From Cohnella cholangitidis (GTDB lineage Bacteria; Bacillota; Bacilli; Paenibacillales; Paenibacillaceae), in contig NZ_CP041969.1 of NCBI RefSeq assembly GCF_014107495.1, positions 5,319,501 to 5,383,500 of the forward strand: 64,000 bases of DNA, read 5' to 3'. The notes below the pieces were generated by a model. The model saw nothing but the letters and a program-made list of their open reading frames with translations. It was not told the DNA's origin and ran no database searches. The translations under genes and the position numbers were made by a program. Positions 16,696 to 25,030 of the stretch are shown piece by piece. Position 1 is the first letter of the stretch; each line of letters opens with the position of its first letter.

Positions 16696-17634
16696 TTATT
16701 CGCTTCGTCGATAGTTGTTTGGACTTGTTCCAGTAATTTTACGAAACACCTGTCTAAAATGCGTCAAGCTACGATATCCAATATTTCTAGAAATATTTTC
16801 TATTCTTAGATCTGTCTCAATTAGCAAGTGGCATGCAAGCTTAATTCGTTTATACTGCAGATAATCTGAAAACCCCATCCCCGTCAGCTGTTGAAACAAG
16901 CGAATGAGATGTCGGTTGCTAATTCCGGTATCTGCAGCCAAACGCTCCAAGGTTAGCGGCTCCGTAATATGATTGTTTACGAAGTCAAGTATAGCTGACA
17001 TCTCCGCACGCCTCTGTCCACTTAACTTGGTACCGCCTCCATTGAATGTCTTTTGTTCTAACAGACGATTAATTCCTACCGTTAGTTCCAAAAGAATTGA
17101 GAACATGCTTGCCTCATACCCCGGCTTCATTTCCTCGAACTCCTGATGTAATCTTTCAAATGCACCTCCAAACTGCACAGCTTTGTCTTTAACCGCAAAA
17201 TGACTCCCTGGTTTGCCACTAAAAATTGAAAGTAACTCGCTACTGGTACCGAGTTGCATTAACCAATTTCTAAGCAAATCTATAAATTCCGGACGAATAC
17301 AGAGGTTGTAAACAATAAGTCTGTTTTTTCCCGACGAGTCGCTTGGACGCATTATATGGGAAGTACCGACAGGTAATATATATAGGCAACCTGTTGAAGT
17401 CCGCTCTACGCTATTTCCAATGTAATGATAACCTTCTCCTGTCATTACATAGATAATTTCAAGGTACTCGTGGTCATGTTCCCGAAGGTCAAAGCCTTCT
17501 TTCCAACGATTCACGAAAAGGGGGAACGATCCGAGAAAATGCTCAGAGACCAGTGAGTGATGGACTGTTGCTTTTGCAGCTTTTTTCGGCATTTCGTCAA
17601 TGGTTTTGTCACTATATATAAGCATAGATGTCAT
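16696..17634 (-). CDS. AraC-family transcriptional regulator with cupin-like sensor domain
   Basis: The N-terminal half of this 312-residue protein is a cupin-like sugar-sensing domain (REHDHEYLEIIYVMTGEGYHYI, GCLYILPVGTSHIM). The last 100 residues are two AraC helix-turn-helix motifs (LTLERLAADTGISNRHLIRLFQQ; NISRNIGYRSLTHFRQVFRK). It is divergent from the GH78-like gene with 70 bases between the starts, so it most likely activates that gene and its follower in response to a sugar. It is the first gene of the AT-rich island. Confidence 0.9.
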   Translation of the reverse strand: MTSMLIYSDKTIDEMPKKAAKATVHHSLVSEHFLGSFPLFVNRWKEGFDLREHDHEYLEIIYVMTGEGYHYIGNSVERTSTGCLYILPVGTSHIMRPSDSSGKNRLIVYNLCIRPEFIDLLRNWLMQLGTSSELLSIFSGKPGSHFAVKDKAVQFGGAFERLHQEFEEMKPGYEASMFSILLELTVGINRLLEQKTFNGGGTKLSGQRRAEMSAILDFVNNHITEPLTLERLAADTGISNRHLIRLFQQLTGMGFSDYLQYKRIKLACHLLIETDLRIENISRNIGYRSLTHFRQVFRKITGTSPNNYRRSE

Positions 17635-17704
17635 TTCTCCCTGTCCTGGATTTCATGCGATTATTATACAATCATACTTAGAAAAAGTGAAAGGAGTTAT
17701 CCAA

Positions 17705-19816
17705 TTGGAGCAGTACACAAAAAAGAATGCTGCAACCTGGATCTGGTATCCAGGAGACTTCGAAATTCGGCTGCATGAAAAGATGTCTGTCAAACGTAGG
17801 GCACGGGGGGTCATGTATCCGGCATTTTGGCGGCTTGACCGTCATTATTCTAACGTTAGTTTTCGATATTCCTACGATCTGCCGCAGGAGGAACAAATCA
17901 GAATTACGTCGGAAGGAACGTTCTCGCTCTTTCTTGACGGGAAAGATAACTACCGTTCGAATGATTCTGTTATTACTCTTCCGGCTGGTAAACATAAAAT
18001 CACTGTTAGTGTTTTCAATGATGTGGAAATACCAGCGCTGTTGATCGAAGGCGTAAATATTCGAACTGACTCGAATTGGGAGGCTAGTTCCTATCAGAAC
18101 GATTGGTTACCGGTGGGGGCTTGGAAGTTCGATTCGCCGGAAAACCGTCCGTCGCAATTCCGTCTGGCTGTTACCCCACAGGACCCGGTCTCGGTTGAAC
18201 TTCGGGATGGCTTCCAACTGCTTGATTTTGGACAAGAGACATTCGGTTACCTGCGGTTTCACAATCTTAAAGGATCCGGTTCCGTGAAGGTCTTTTACGG
18301 GGAATCGATCGCTGAGGCTTTATCAACCGAAGAATGTTACAACACGGACTGCTTCGTGGCTAGTGATGAGGCTGCGTATGCTAAGGACGGTATTCTTATT
18401 TTGGATGACGCCAAGGCTTTTCGATACGTGTGGATTCATGCAGATCACGGAATTAGCTGGGACCATATTTCACTCCTTTACGAATATGTACCGCTCACAT
18501 ACCGCGGCTCGTTTGAATGCTCGGATTCGAAGTTGAACAAGATTTACGACATGGGGCTATATACGCTGCATCTGAATACCAGGGAGTTTTTCCTTGATGG
18601 CATTAAACGTGATCGCTGGGTCTGGTCCGGCGATGCTTACCAGGCGTTTCTGATGAACTATTACAGCTTTTTTGACCTAGATGTAACACGCAGGACACTC
18701 ATCGCGTTGAGGGGCAAAGATCCGTTCGTCAAGCATATTAATACGATTCTTGATTATTCACTGTATTGGTTCATTTCCCTCTATGATTATTATCTTTATA
18801 CCGGTGATTCTAACTTCATCAGACAATATTACGACCGTGCTGTAACTTTAATGGATTTCTGTCTCAAGCAACGCGATGAGGAAGGCTTCCTCGAAGGCAG
18901 ACAGCAAGATTGGGTGTTTATTGATTGGGCAGATTTCAAAAACACAGGTGCAGTAAGCACAATACAGCTTTTGCTAGTACGGAGTCTTGAAGCCATGAGT
19001 ATATTCGCTAGACTGTTCGGTAACGAACCGGCTGCCGAATCCTACAGTAATCTTGCCGAAGAAATTAAAGTAAAAACGATTCAACTATTCTGGGATGAAG
19101 ATAAAGGTGGCCTGCTGCACCACCGGGTTAAAGGAGTCACGCAACCTACGCTAACCAAGCACGCGAGCATGTTCGCCATGACCTATAATTATCTCACACC
19201 TGAACAACGGGACAGTGTTATTCGTAAAGTCATGCTTAATCCGGATGTTCAGCAGATTCGAACACCGTATATGAGATTTCACGAGATGGCGGTTCTCTGC
19301 GATGGAGGACAGCATGATCAGGTAAGGCAGGAGATTCTGTCCTATTGGGGAGGCATGATCAATCTCGGAGCGACGACATTCTGGGAGGAGTTCGATCCGT
19401 CGTTAGAAGACGATGCCCACTATGGAATGTACGGGCTAACATATGGAAAGAGTTTGTGTCATGCATGGGGAGCAGGACCTGTCTACTTGTTTGGTAAATA
19501 TTTTCTTGGTGTTACTCCTACTTCACCTGGATATGAGACCTATCTTATTCAACCGAACCTGGGCGGTCTAGAGTATATAAAAGGGACGGTACCGACCGTC
19601 AAAGGACAAGTTAGCATTGAGGTTAACCGCTCAAGCATTCATGTTGAAAGCACCTTTGGGACAGGAGTACTTAACTTCGTCAGTGCCAAATTACCCGAAT
19701 GCCCTGATAGCGTTGTTCGCTCGATCGGCGGAAATCGTTACGAAATTATGATTGAAGCAGGAAAGAGTCATCTCATTTCCTACAAGGCTGTCATTTGTGA
19801 CGCATTGAATGATTAG
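17705..19816 (+). CDS. GH78-like alpha-L-rhamnosidase family protein, cytoplasmic
   Basis: TTG 17705 is chosen as start because AAGGAG stands 8 nt before it; upstream in-frame starts overlap the regulator. The 703 residues have a beta-rich N-terminal half (FGYLRFHNLKGSGSVKVFYGES) and an (alpha/alpha)6-barrel half with LDGIKRDRWVWSGDAYQ, a variant of the GH78 motif DCPQRxERxGWxGD, then TTFWEEFDPS and HAWGAGPVYLFGKYFLG. GH78 enzymes release terminal alpha-L-rhamnose. The altered catalytic motif may mean a related specificity. There is no signal peptide. It probably forms an operon with the next gene. Confidence 0.78.
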   Translation: MEQYTKKNAATWIWYPGDFEIRLHEKMSVKRRARGVMYPAFWRLDRHYSNVSFRYSYDLPQEEQIRITSEGTFSLFLDGKDNYRSNDSVITLPAGKHKITVSVFNDVEIPALLIEGVNIRTDSNWEASSYQNDWLPVGAWKFDSPENRPSQFRLAVTPQDPVSVELRDGFQLLDFGQETFGYLRFHNLKGSGSVKVFYGESIAEALSTEECYNTDCFVASDEAAYAKDGILILDDAKAFRYVWIHADHGISWDHISLLYEYVPLTYRGSFECSDSKLNKIYDMGLYTLHLNTREFFLDGIKRDRWVWSGDAYQAFLMNYYSFFDLDVTRRTLIALRGKDPFVKHINTILDYSLYWFISLYDYYLYTGDSNFIRQYYDRAVTLMDFCLKQRDEEGFLEGRQQDWVFIDWADFKNTGAVSTIQLLLVRSLEAMSIFARLFGNEPAAESYSNLAEEIKVKTIQLFWDEDKGGLLHHRVKGVTQPTLTKHASMFAMTYNYLTPEQRDSVIRKVMLNPDVQQIRTPYMRFHEMAVLCDGGQHDQVRQEILSYWGGMINLGATTFWEEFDPSLEDDAHYGMYGLTYGKSLCHAWGAGPVYLFGKYFLGVTPTSPGYETYLIQPNLGGLEYIKGTVPTVKGQVSIEVNRSSIHVESTFGTGVLNFVSAKLPECPDSVVRSIGGNRYEIMIEAGKSHLISYKAVICDALND

Positions 19817-19852
19817 TTATTTGGTTGATTTCCAAAGGAGGAAAATGAATTC

Positions 19853-21391
19853 ATGCCGATACCTAAACTAATAAAAGAAAATGGAGTGTATAATCTTTAT
19901 GTCGATGGAAAACCATACATCGCATTAGCCGGTGAACTTCATAATTCAAGTGCCTCAAATTTGGACTATATGAATAAAAAGGTATGGCCGTATCTCAGAG
20001 ATCTACATCTTAATACGGTGATCTTGCCGGTTTACTGGGAACTAATTGAGCCTGAACAAGGGAAATTTGAATTTGATTTGCTCAACGGAGTTATTGAACA
20101 GGCTCGGACAGAAAATGTGCGTCTTGTGTTACTGTGGTTCGGATTATGGAAGAATGGAATTTCTAGTTATGTTCCAGGCTGGGTTAAGAAGGATTATTCA
20201 ACCTATTTCCGTGCGGTCCATTTTAATGGTGTAGCATCTGATACCATCTCGCCTTTATGTGACAAGGCTGTAGAAGCTGACGCTAATGCATTTACACAAT
20301 TCATGACTCACTTGAAGAAAGTTGACGGTGATCGAAATACCGTCATTATGATTCAAGTCGAGAATGAAATTGGGTTTCTCGGAAGCGACCGAGATTATTC
20401 AGACTTTGCAAACGCAGAATTCAATCGTCCACTGCCAGCCGTTGTTGAATCCCTCTATGGGGTTAGCGGTACGTGGAAGGAGGGATTTGCGGATGACGCG
20501 GCGGAATATTTTATGGCTTATCATTATGCTCAAGCAATCGAACGAATAGCGAGTGCAGGTGCCAAGGTCTACCCATTGCCACTATTCGTTAACGCCTGGT
20601 TAGAACAATTCCCCTGGAGACCCGGAACTTACCCGAGTGGAGGACCGATTGCTAAAGTAATGAGGTTATGGAAAGCAATAGCTCCTACCATTTGCTTGTA
20701 TGCGCCGGATATCTACTTGCCCAACTTTGCTGAGATTTGTGAGGAGTATACGGCCAACGATAACCCCTTATTTATTCCAGAAGTAAGAAGGGATATTTCG
20801 TCGGCTACCAACGTTTTTTATGCGCTCGGCAAGCATGATGCTCTCTGCTTTTCGCCTTTCGGAATTGAAGATTTTATGGCACCATCAGAAAATGGTGATA
20901 ATATTGATCCAACTATTATGATGGCCCTCAATATTGAGAACTCCGGCTTTGTCTTGAATGGCACAGGTCCATATCTTGCGCGCAGCTATGAGTTACTAGG
21001 TAATATGCTCGGAGTTATCCAGAAGTATCGCGGAACAGGCAAAATGACAGGCTTTCTTCAAGGTCATGAAGCAGGATGCATTTTATCGTTTTCTAAGTAT
21101 GACATCAGAATAACTTATAATCGTCTGCCAGATGGCAAGCCTGTATCTGGGGGTCTTGTAATTGAGGTTTCAGAAGATGAGTTTGTTTTTGTCGGAATAG
21201 GCTTTTCAATTGAATTTTTGCCGAAGCGCTCAAATCCGATGCAAACAGGTTATGTGAAAATCGAAGAAGGAATGTTTGTTCAAGATCAATGGGTCGCCGG
21301 TCGTGTCCTTAATGGTGACGAGGGGGCTTACAAGATTAAAATCGGAAGAAGTCCGGCTGCGATACGTGTAGAGTTATATCAGTACAAATAA
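19853..21391 (+). CDS. GH35-like beta-galactosidase with DUF5597 domain
   Basis: The 512-residue protein is a clan GH-A TIM barrel: GELHNSS and NTVILPVYWELIEPEQGKFEF near the N-terminus, acid/base Glu172 in QVENEIG and probable nucleophile Glu310 in FIPEVRRD. The C-terminal 150 residues match the DUF5597 type found after GH35-like barrels. It should hydrolyse a beta-galactoside or related linkage. There is no signal peptide, so it would act on imported oligosaccharides. AAAGGAGG precedes ATG 19853, 37 bases after the GH78-like gene. Confidence 0.8.
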   Translation: MPIPKLIKENGVYNLYVDGKPYIALAGELHNSSASNLDYMNKKVWPYLRDLHLNTVILPVYWELIEPEQGKFEFDLLNGVIEQARTENVRLVLLWFGLWKNGISSYVPGWVKKDYSTYFRAVHFNGVASDTISPLCDKAVEADANAFTQFMTHLKKVDGDRNTVIMIQVENEIGFLGSDRDYSDFANAEFNRPLPAVVESLYGVSGTWKEGFADDAAEYFMAYHYAQAIERIASAGAKVYPLPLFVNAWLEQFPWRPGTYPSGGPIAKVMRLWKAIAPTICLYAPDIYLPNFAEICEEYTANDNPLFIPEVRRDISSATNVFYALGKHDALCFSPFGIEDFMAPSENGDNIDPTIMMALNIENSGFVLNGTGPYLARSYELLGNMLGVIQKYRGTGKMTGFLQGHEAGCILSFSKYDIRITYNRLPDGKPVSGGLVIEVSEDEFVFVGIGFSIEFLPKRSNPMQTGYVKIEEGMFVQDQWVAGRVLNGDEGAYKIKIGRSPAAIRVELYQYK

Positions 21392-21489
21392 GTCATGTTC
21401 CAACTGAGGTAGGACCTCCGGTTTGTATTCTCACGAAGCATGACTTGAATGGAAAGGCTGCCCCCTATATTCGAAGGGACGCAGCCTTT
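21390..21489 (+). terminator. multi-hairpin 3' element after the GH35-like gene
   Basis: AAGTCATG (21390-21397) pairs with CATGACTT (21439-21446) around an inner GAGGT/ACCTC hairpin (21406-21418). A second hairpin AAAGGCTGC/GCAGCCTTT (21453-21489) follows. No U tract is present, so it may be a factor-dependent terminator or mRNA-stabilising structure. Confidence 0.5.
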
Positions 21490-21530
21490 CGTAGTATAGA
21501 TTTTAATACTTAGCCGGAGGTCAACATGAA

Positions 21531-23198
21531 ATGAAGTACAAAGAATTGAAAATGAGTTATAATTCCATATCGTTTAAAATATTTATGCTTATTCTTGTTA
21601 TCTTTACGCCACTTGTTTTGCTCACCATTCATAACAACTATCAAGCGCGAGATTCTCTGTTGGATCAAGTAGAAGGCGTTCACATGAATTTGGTGCAGTC
21701 GTATTTGACACAAATAGATGTTCAACTTAGAAGTTCAATGACTACTGCACTGGACTTGGTCCTTTTTCAAAGTGATCCGGCCACTTTGGCAAACAGTAAC
21801 GACGAATCAACCATTGCATTTTCGAAAATGGCGATTCACAACAACTTATCAAATAAGTTGCTGACTAATAACTTAATCGACTCACTTTTTGTCTATGTAA
21901 AAAGTAAGGACTATTTAATTGTTGCCAGTCAAAGTGACGTTTCTCCAAATGAGATTGATCATATTAAAAAATATATAGTTGCTCAAACAAAAGAAATTGA
22001 TTTCACACATTCATCCCCAACGACCAACTGGCACTTAACAAAGATAGAGAATGAAGATAGTTTGGTCAATATCACATATGGAGTTAACGAAATCGTTGCA
22101 GGAGCCTATGCCCAAAACGATAGAATAATACAAAAATTTAAGCCTGAGAATTCCGAACTTATGATCATCCCTAGTTCTTCTGTAAGTCTAACAGCTGAGA
22201 AGATTTCGTCGGATCGTATATTAATCAGTACACAGTCCAATGTTGCAGATATAGTATTGGCTGAAGTTCTTCCGAGAACGGATTTGCTTCGTATCCTACC
22301 TTTTATTCAAAAATACGTGTTACAGATCTCAATCTCACTTATCTTGCTTGTGCCTATTTTTATTTTGTTGATGAAATTGATCGTTATCGATCCATTGAAA
22401 AACCTAACAAAAGCTATGCGCCGTATTCGAATGGGTGATATCGACTATAGAATCAATCAGCGGCGAAATTCGAATGAATTTGAGATCGTCAATAATACGT
22501 TCAACGAAATGATGAATGAAGTCAAAGATTTAAAAATCAGCGTATATGAAGAGCAAATTAAGTTACAAGTATCTCAATTGCGGAATTTACAGTTACAAAT
22601 TAATCCGCACTTTCTAATTAACTCTCTAAATATGATTCATAATTTAATTGTGAATGAACAGCTTGTTCCTGCTAAACAATTAATTCAGTTTTCTGCAGGA
22701 TATTTCAGATACATGGCTAGAGCTGAAGACGACTTTGTAATCCTAAACGATGAAATGAAACATATTTTGAATTACTTAGAAATTCAAAAGATAAGGTATG
22801 AAGAGAAAATAACTTATAATCTAGACGTCAATCAGTTGATTGAGGATATGCTAATTCCTCCAATGCTAATTCAAAACTTCGTCGAGAATTCCATTAAATA
22901 TGCAATTGATATGAGTAAATCACTTCATATTACCGTAGCAATAGAATATTTCGAGATTGATTATTACCCGTATGCAAAAATCACCGTGTCGGATACAGGG
23001 GTCGGATATCCCATTGAAATATTAGACCCAATAAATGCTGGTGAAAAAATAACGGGTACAATTGGAAACCACATAGGCATATACAATTCCTTACAGCGGT
23101 TGAAGGCTCTCTATGGTGGGAAAGCTAGTTGGAGATTTTATAACAATCGTGGGGCTGTAACTGAACTTATTATCCCTGCATGGTTTGAAAAACCTTAA
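21531..23198 (+). CDS. YesM-type sensor histidine kinase
   Basis: The 555-residue membrane protein has a first membrane segment (FKIFMLILVIFTPLVLL), an extracellular sensor region of about 230 residues, a second segment (ISLILLVPIFILLM), a HAMP domain (DPLKNLTKAMRRIRMGDIDYRI) and a His_kinase domain with phospho-acceptor His360 in LQINPHFLINSLN. The ATPase part has FVENSIKYAI and DTGVGYPI. It should sense an extracellular sugar or a loaded binding protein and phosphorylate the response regulator encoded 19 bases downstream. ATG 21531 is preceded by CGGAGG. Confidence 0.93.
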   Translation: MKYKELKMSYNSISFKIFMLILVIFTPLVLLTIHNNYQARDSLLDQVEGVHMNLVQSYLTQIDVQLRSSMTTALDLVLFQSDPATLANSNDESTIAFSKMAIHNNLSNKLLTNNLIDSLFVYVKSKDYLIVASQSDVSPNEIDHIKKYIVAQTKEIDFTHSSPTTNWHLTKIENEDSLVNITYGVNEIVAGAYAQNDRIIQKFKPENSELMIIPSSSVSLTAEKISSDRILISTQSNVADIVLAEVLPRTDLLRILPFIQKYVLQISISLILLVPIFILLMKLIVIDPLKNLTKAMRRIRMGDIDYRINQRRNSNEFEIVNNTFNEMMNEVKDLKISVYEEQIKLQVSQLRNLQLQINPHFLINSLNMIHNLIVNEQLVPAKQLIQFSAGYFRYMARAEDDFVILNDEMKHILNYLEIQKIRYEEKITYNLDVNQLIEDMLIPPMLIQNFVENSIKYAIDMSKSLHITVAIEYFEIDYYPYAKITVSDTGVGYPIEILDPINAGEKITGTIGNHIGIYNSLQRLKALYGGKASWRFYNNRGAVTELIIPAWFEKP

Positions 23199-23217
23199 AA
23201 GTAAGGAGTGAAACCAG

Positions 23218-24819
23218 ATGAAAATATTGATCGTCGACGATGAAGGAAGTGCAATCGAGGCCGTAAAAAAAGGTGTACAATGGCAAAAGTTAGCCATCAC
23301 GTCGATTTATACGGCAATGAGCATGAACGAAGCTATCGCAAATTTTAATCAACATTCTATTGATATACTTCTTTGCGACATTGAAATGCCGATGGGGAGC
23401 GGGCTCGACCTGTTACGATGGGTGCATGATAATAATTTAAATGTGGAATGCATTATAATGACTTGCCATGCCGATTTTTCTTACGCGCAGCAGGCAATTC
23501 AATTAGGAAGTCTGGATTATTTACTAAAACCATTATCCTATGAAAAAGTTGAAGAAACGATCAAGAAGGCAACTGAGAAAATTAGCCATGAAAGAGCCAT
23601 AAAGCGAAACAGCGGCGCATGGTTACAAAATAAAGAAGCAGTGATCAGACAATTTTGGAAAGATTATTTCGTTGGGGAAATAGCACCAAATATGCAAAGC
23701 CTCTCATGGTACATTCAAGCCAAGGGAATGGATATTAATCTCGAGAATGATTATTTGCCCATATTGGTAAGCTTAAAAGAGATGAGAAATGAGTTCAAAA
23801 AGGACGAGCGTAGACTAATGGAATTCGCAATAAAAAATGTGTCTGAAGAAGTCTTCGCCTCAATAGATATTTCGAATGAAGTAATGACATTTACTGAGAA
23901 CACAGTTTTAATTGTTTTCCAACTGAAACAAAACGAGAAGGTCCGTAATGATTTTTATAAGGTGATTAACGAAAAGTGTAAAGAGTTGATAACAGCCGGA
24001 AAAGAATACTTAAAATTAGTCGTTTGCTGCTATATTGGAACTCGAGATAATATTTATAAAATGCCTGGCATGATTGAAAACCTGCAAACCATTGATTTTA
24101 ATAATGTAACCTATCAAAAGAATATTATATTATTGGATTCGTATAGGCATCATCCGGTGGAATTTAAGAACTCAACGCTCAATTTATGGACAGAATATAT
24201 TGCTAATCATCGGTTTCACTATTTATTAGATGAAATCAAAAAAACGTTGAATGCAGAAGAAGTCTTACGAAAAATCGACAGACAGTACTTAAGTGATTTT
24301 TGCCAAAGCTACAACTACCTTTTATTTGTATTCGCAACAAAGCATAATATTTTTCTCAATGAACTTTTGAGAGGTGAGCAGACCCACCAACTATCGCAAA
24401 AAGCAGAAACTTCATTAGCCGATTTTTTAAGATGGGCAAAATATACAGTTGAGAAAATGAAATTTTATGTGGAGCAAAATATCGAAGCGCTCAACCCGGT
24501 CGACAAGACAAAAAAATATATAGAAGCGCGCATATCAGAAGAAATTACGGTGGAGGATATTGCGCAGCAAGTACATCTGAATTCGGATTATCTTACAAGG
24601 ATCTTCAAAAAAGAACTGGGTATCTCCATAAGCAAATACATCATTAATAGGAAAATGGAGATTGCGAAGGAACTTTTGAAGAGAACGGATAAATCCATTG
24701 GTGACATCGCTATGGCAGTTGGTTACTTCAATTATTCAAGTTTTAATAGGATATTCAACAAAGTAGTCGGAATGTCTCCACAAGAATACAAATTGAATTA
24801 CGTAGACCGAAGCAGATGA
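23218..24819 (+). CDS. YesN-type response regulator with AraC DNA-binding domain
   Basis: The 533 residues contain a receiver domain with the acidic pair Asp7-Asp8, phospho-acceptor Asp54 (LLCDIEMP) and Lys in LLKPL, a long linker of about 280 residues, and a C-terminal AraC double helix-turn-helix (ITVEDIAQQVHLNSDYLTRIFKKE; SIGDIAMAVGYFNYSSFNRIFNK). It pairs with the kinase just upstream. The three promoters with 22-bp GTCGGA repeats nearby (24880, 29540, 35975) are its likeliest targets, because AraC-type regulators often bind direct repeats about two turns apart. This link is inference. Confidence 0.93.
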   Translation: MKILIVDDEGSAIEAVKKGVQWQKLAITSIYTAMSMNEAIANFNQHSIDILLCDIEMPMGSGLDLLRWVHDNNLNVECIIMTCHADFSYAQQAIQLGSLDYLLKPLSYEKVEETIKKATEKISHERAIKRNSGAWLQNKEAVIRQFWKDYFVGEIAPNMQSLSWYIQAKGMDINLENDYLPILVSLKEMRNEFKKDERRLMEFAIKNVSEEVFASIDISNEVMTFTENTVLIVFQLKQNEKVRNDFYKVINEKCKELITAGKEYLKLVVCCYIGTRDNIYKMPGMIENLQTIDFNNVTYQKNIILLDSYRHHPVEFKNSTLNLWTEYIANHRFHYLLDEIKKTLNAEEVLRKIDRQYLSDFCQSYNYLLFVFATKHNIFLNELLRGEQTHQLSQKAETSLADFLRWAKYTVEKMKFYVEQNIEALNPVDKTKKYIEARISEEITVEDIAQQVHLNSDYLTRIFKKELGISISKYIINRKMEIAKELLKRTDKSIGDIAMAVGYFNYSSFNRIFNKVVGMSPQEYKLNYVDRSR

Positions 24820-24839
24820 GCTATTCATCTGTTTTTTTT
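24813..24839 (+). terminator. intrinsic terminator after the first two-component operon
   Basis: CAGATGA and TCATCTG form a 7-bp stem with a short loop and are followed by eight T. The stem includes the stop codon of the response-regulator gene. Confidence 0.88.
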
Positions 24840-24879
24840 GCAAGAAACGTTGGTTTAAATTAAACGGCGCATATAATAA

Positions 24880-24944
24880 GTCGGATATTTATATTGATCA
24901 AGTCGGATTAAGTATAACGGAGTGAATTATTCTCCCCTTATAAT
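24880..24944 (+). promoter_or_regulatory. activator-type promoter 1: GTCGGA direct repeat plus -10 box
   Basis: GTCGGA occurs at 24880-24885 and 24902-24907, exactly 22 bases apart. The stretch AAGTATAAC follows the second copy, and TATAAT sits at 24939-24944, 37 bases after the start of the second repeat. The -35 position is poor, as in activator-dependent promoters. It drives the GH3 locus at 25031. The same layout recurs at 29540 and 35975. Confidence 0.75.
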
Positions 24945-25030
24945 CTTTTCTGAGAAGATAGGACTATTAATCAAGCACGTAGAGAGAAGTCTGGCCAATA
25001 CTTAAGATCAAGATAGGGCTGAAAAACATA

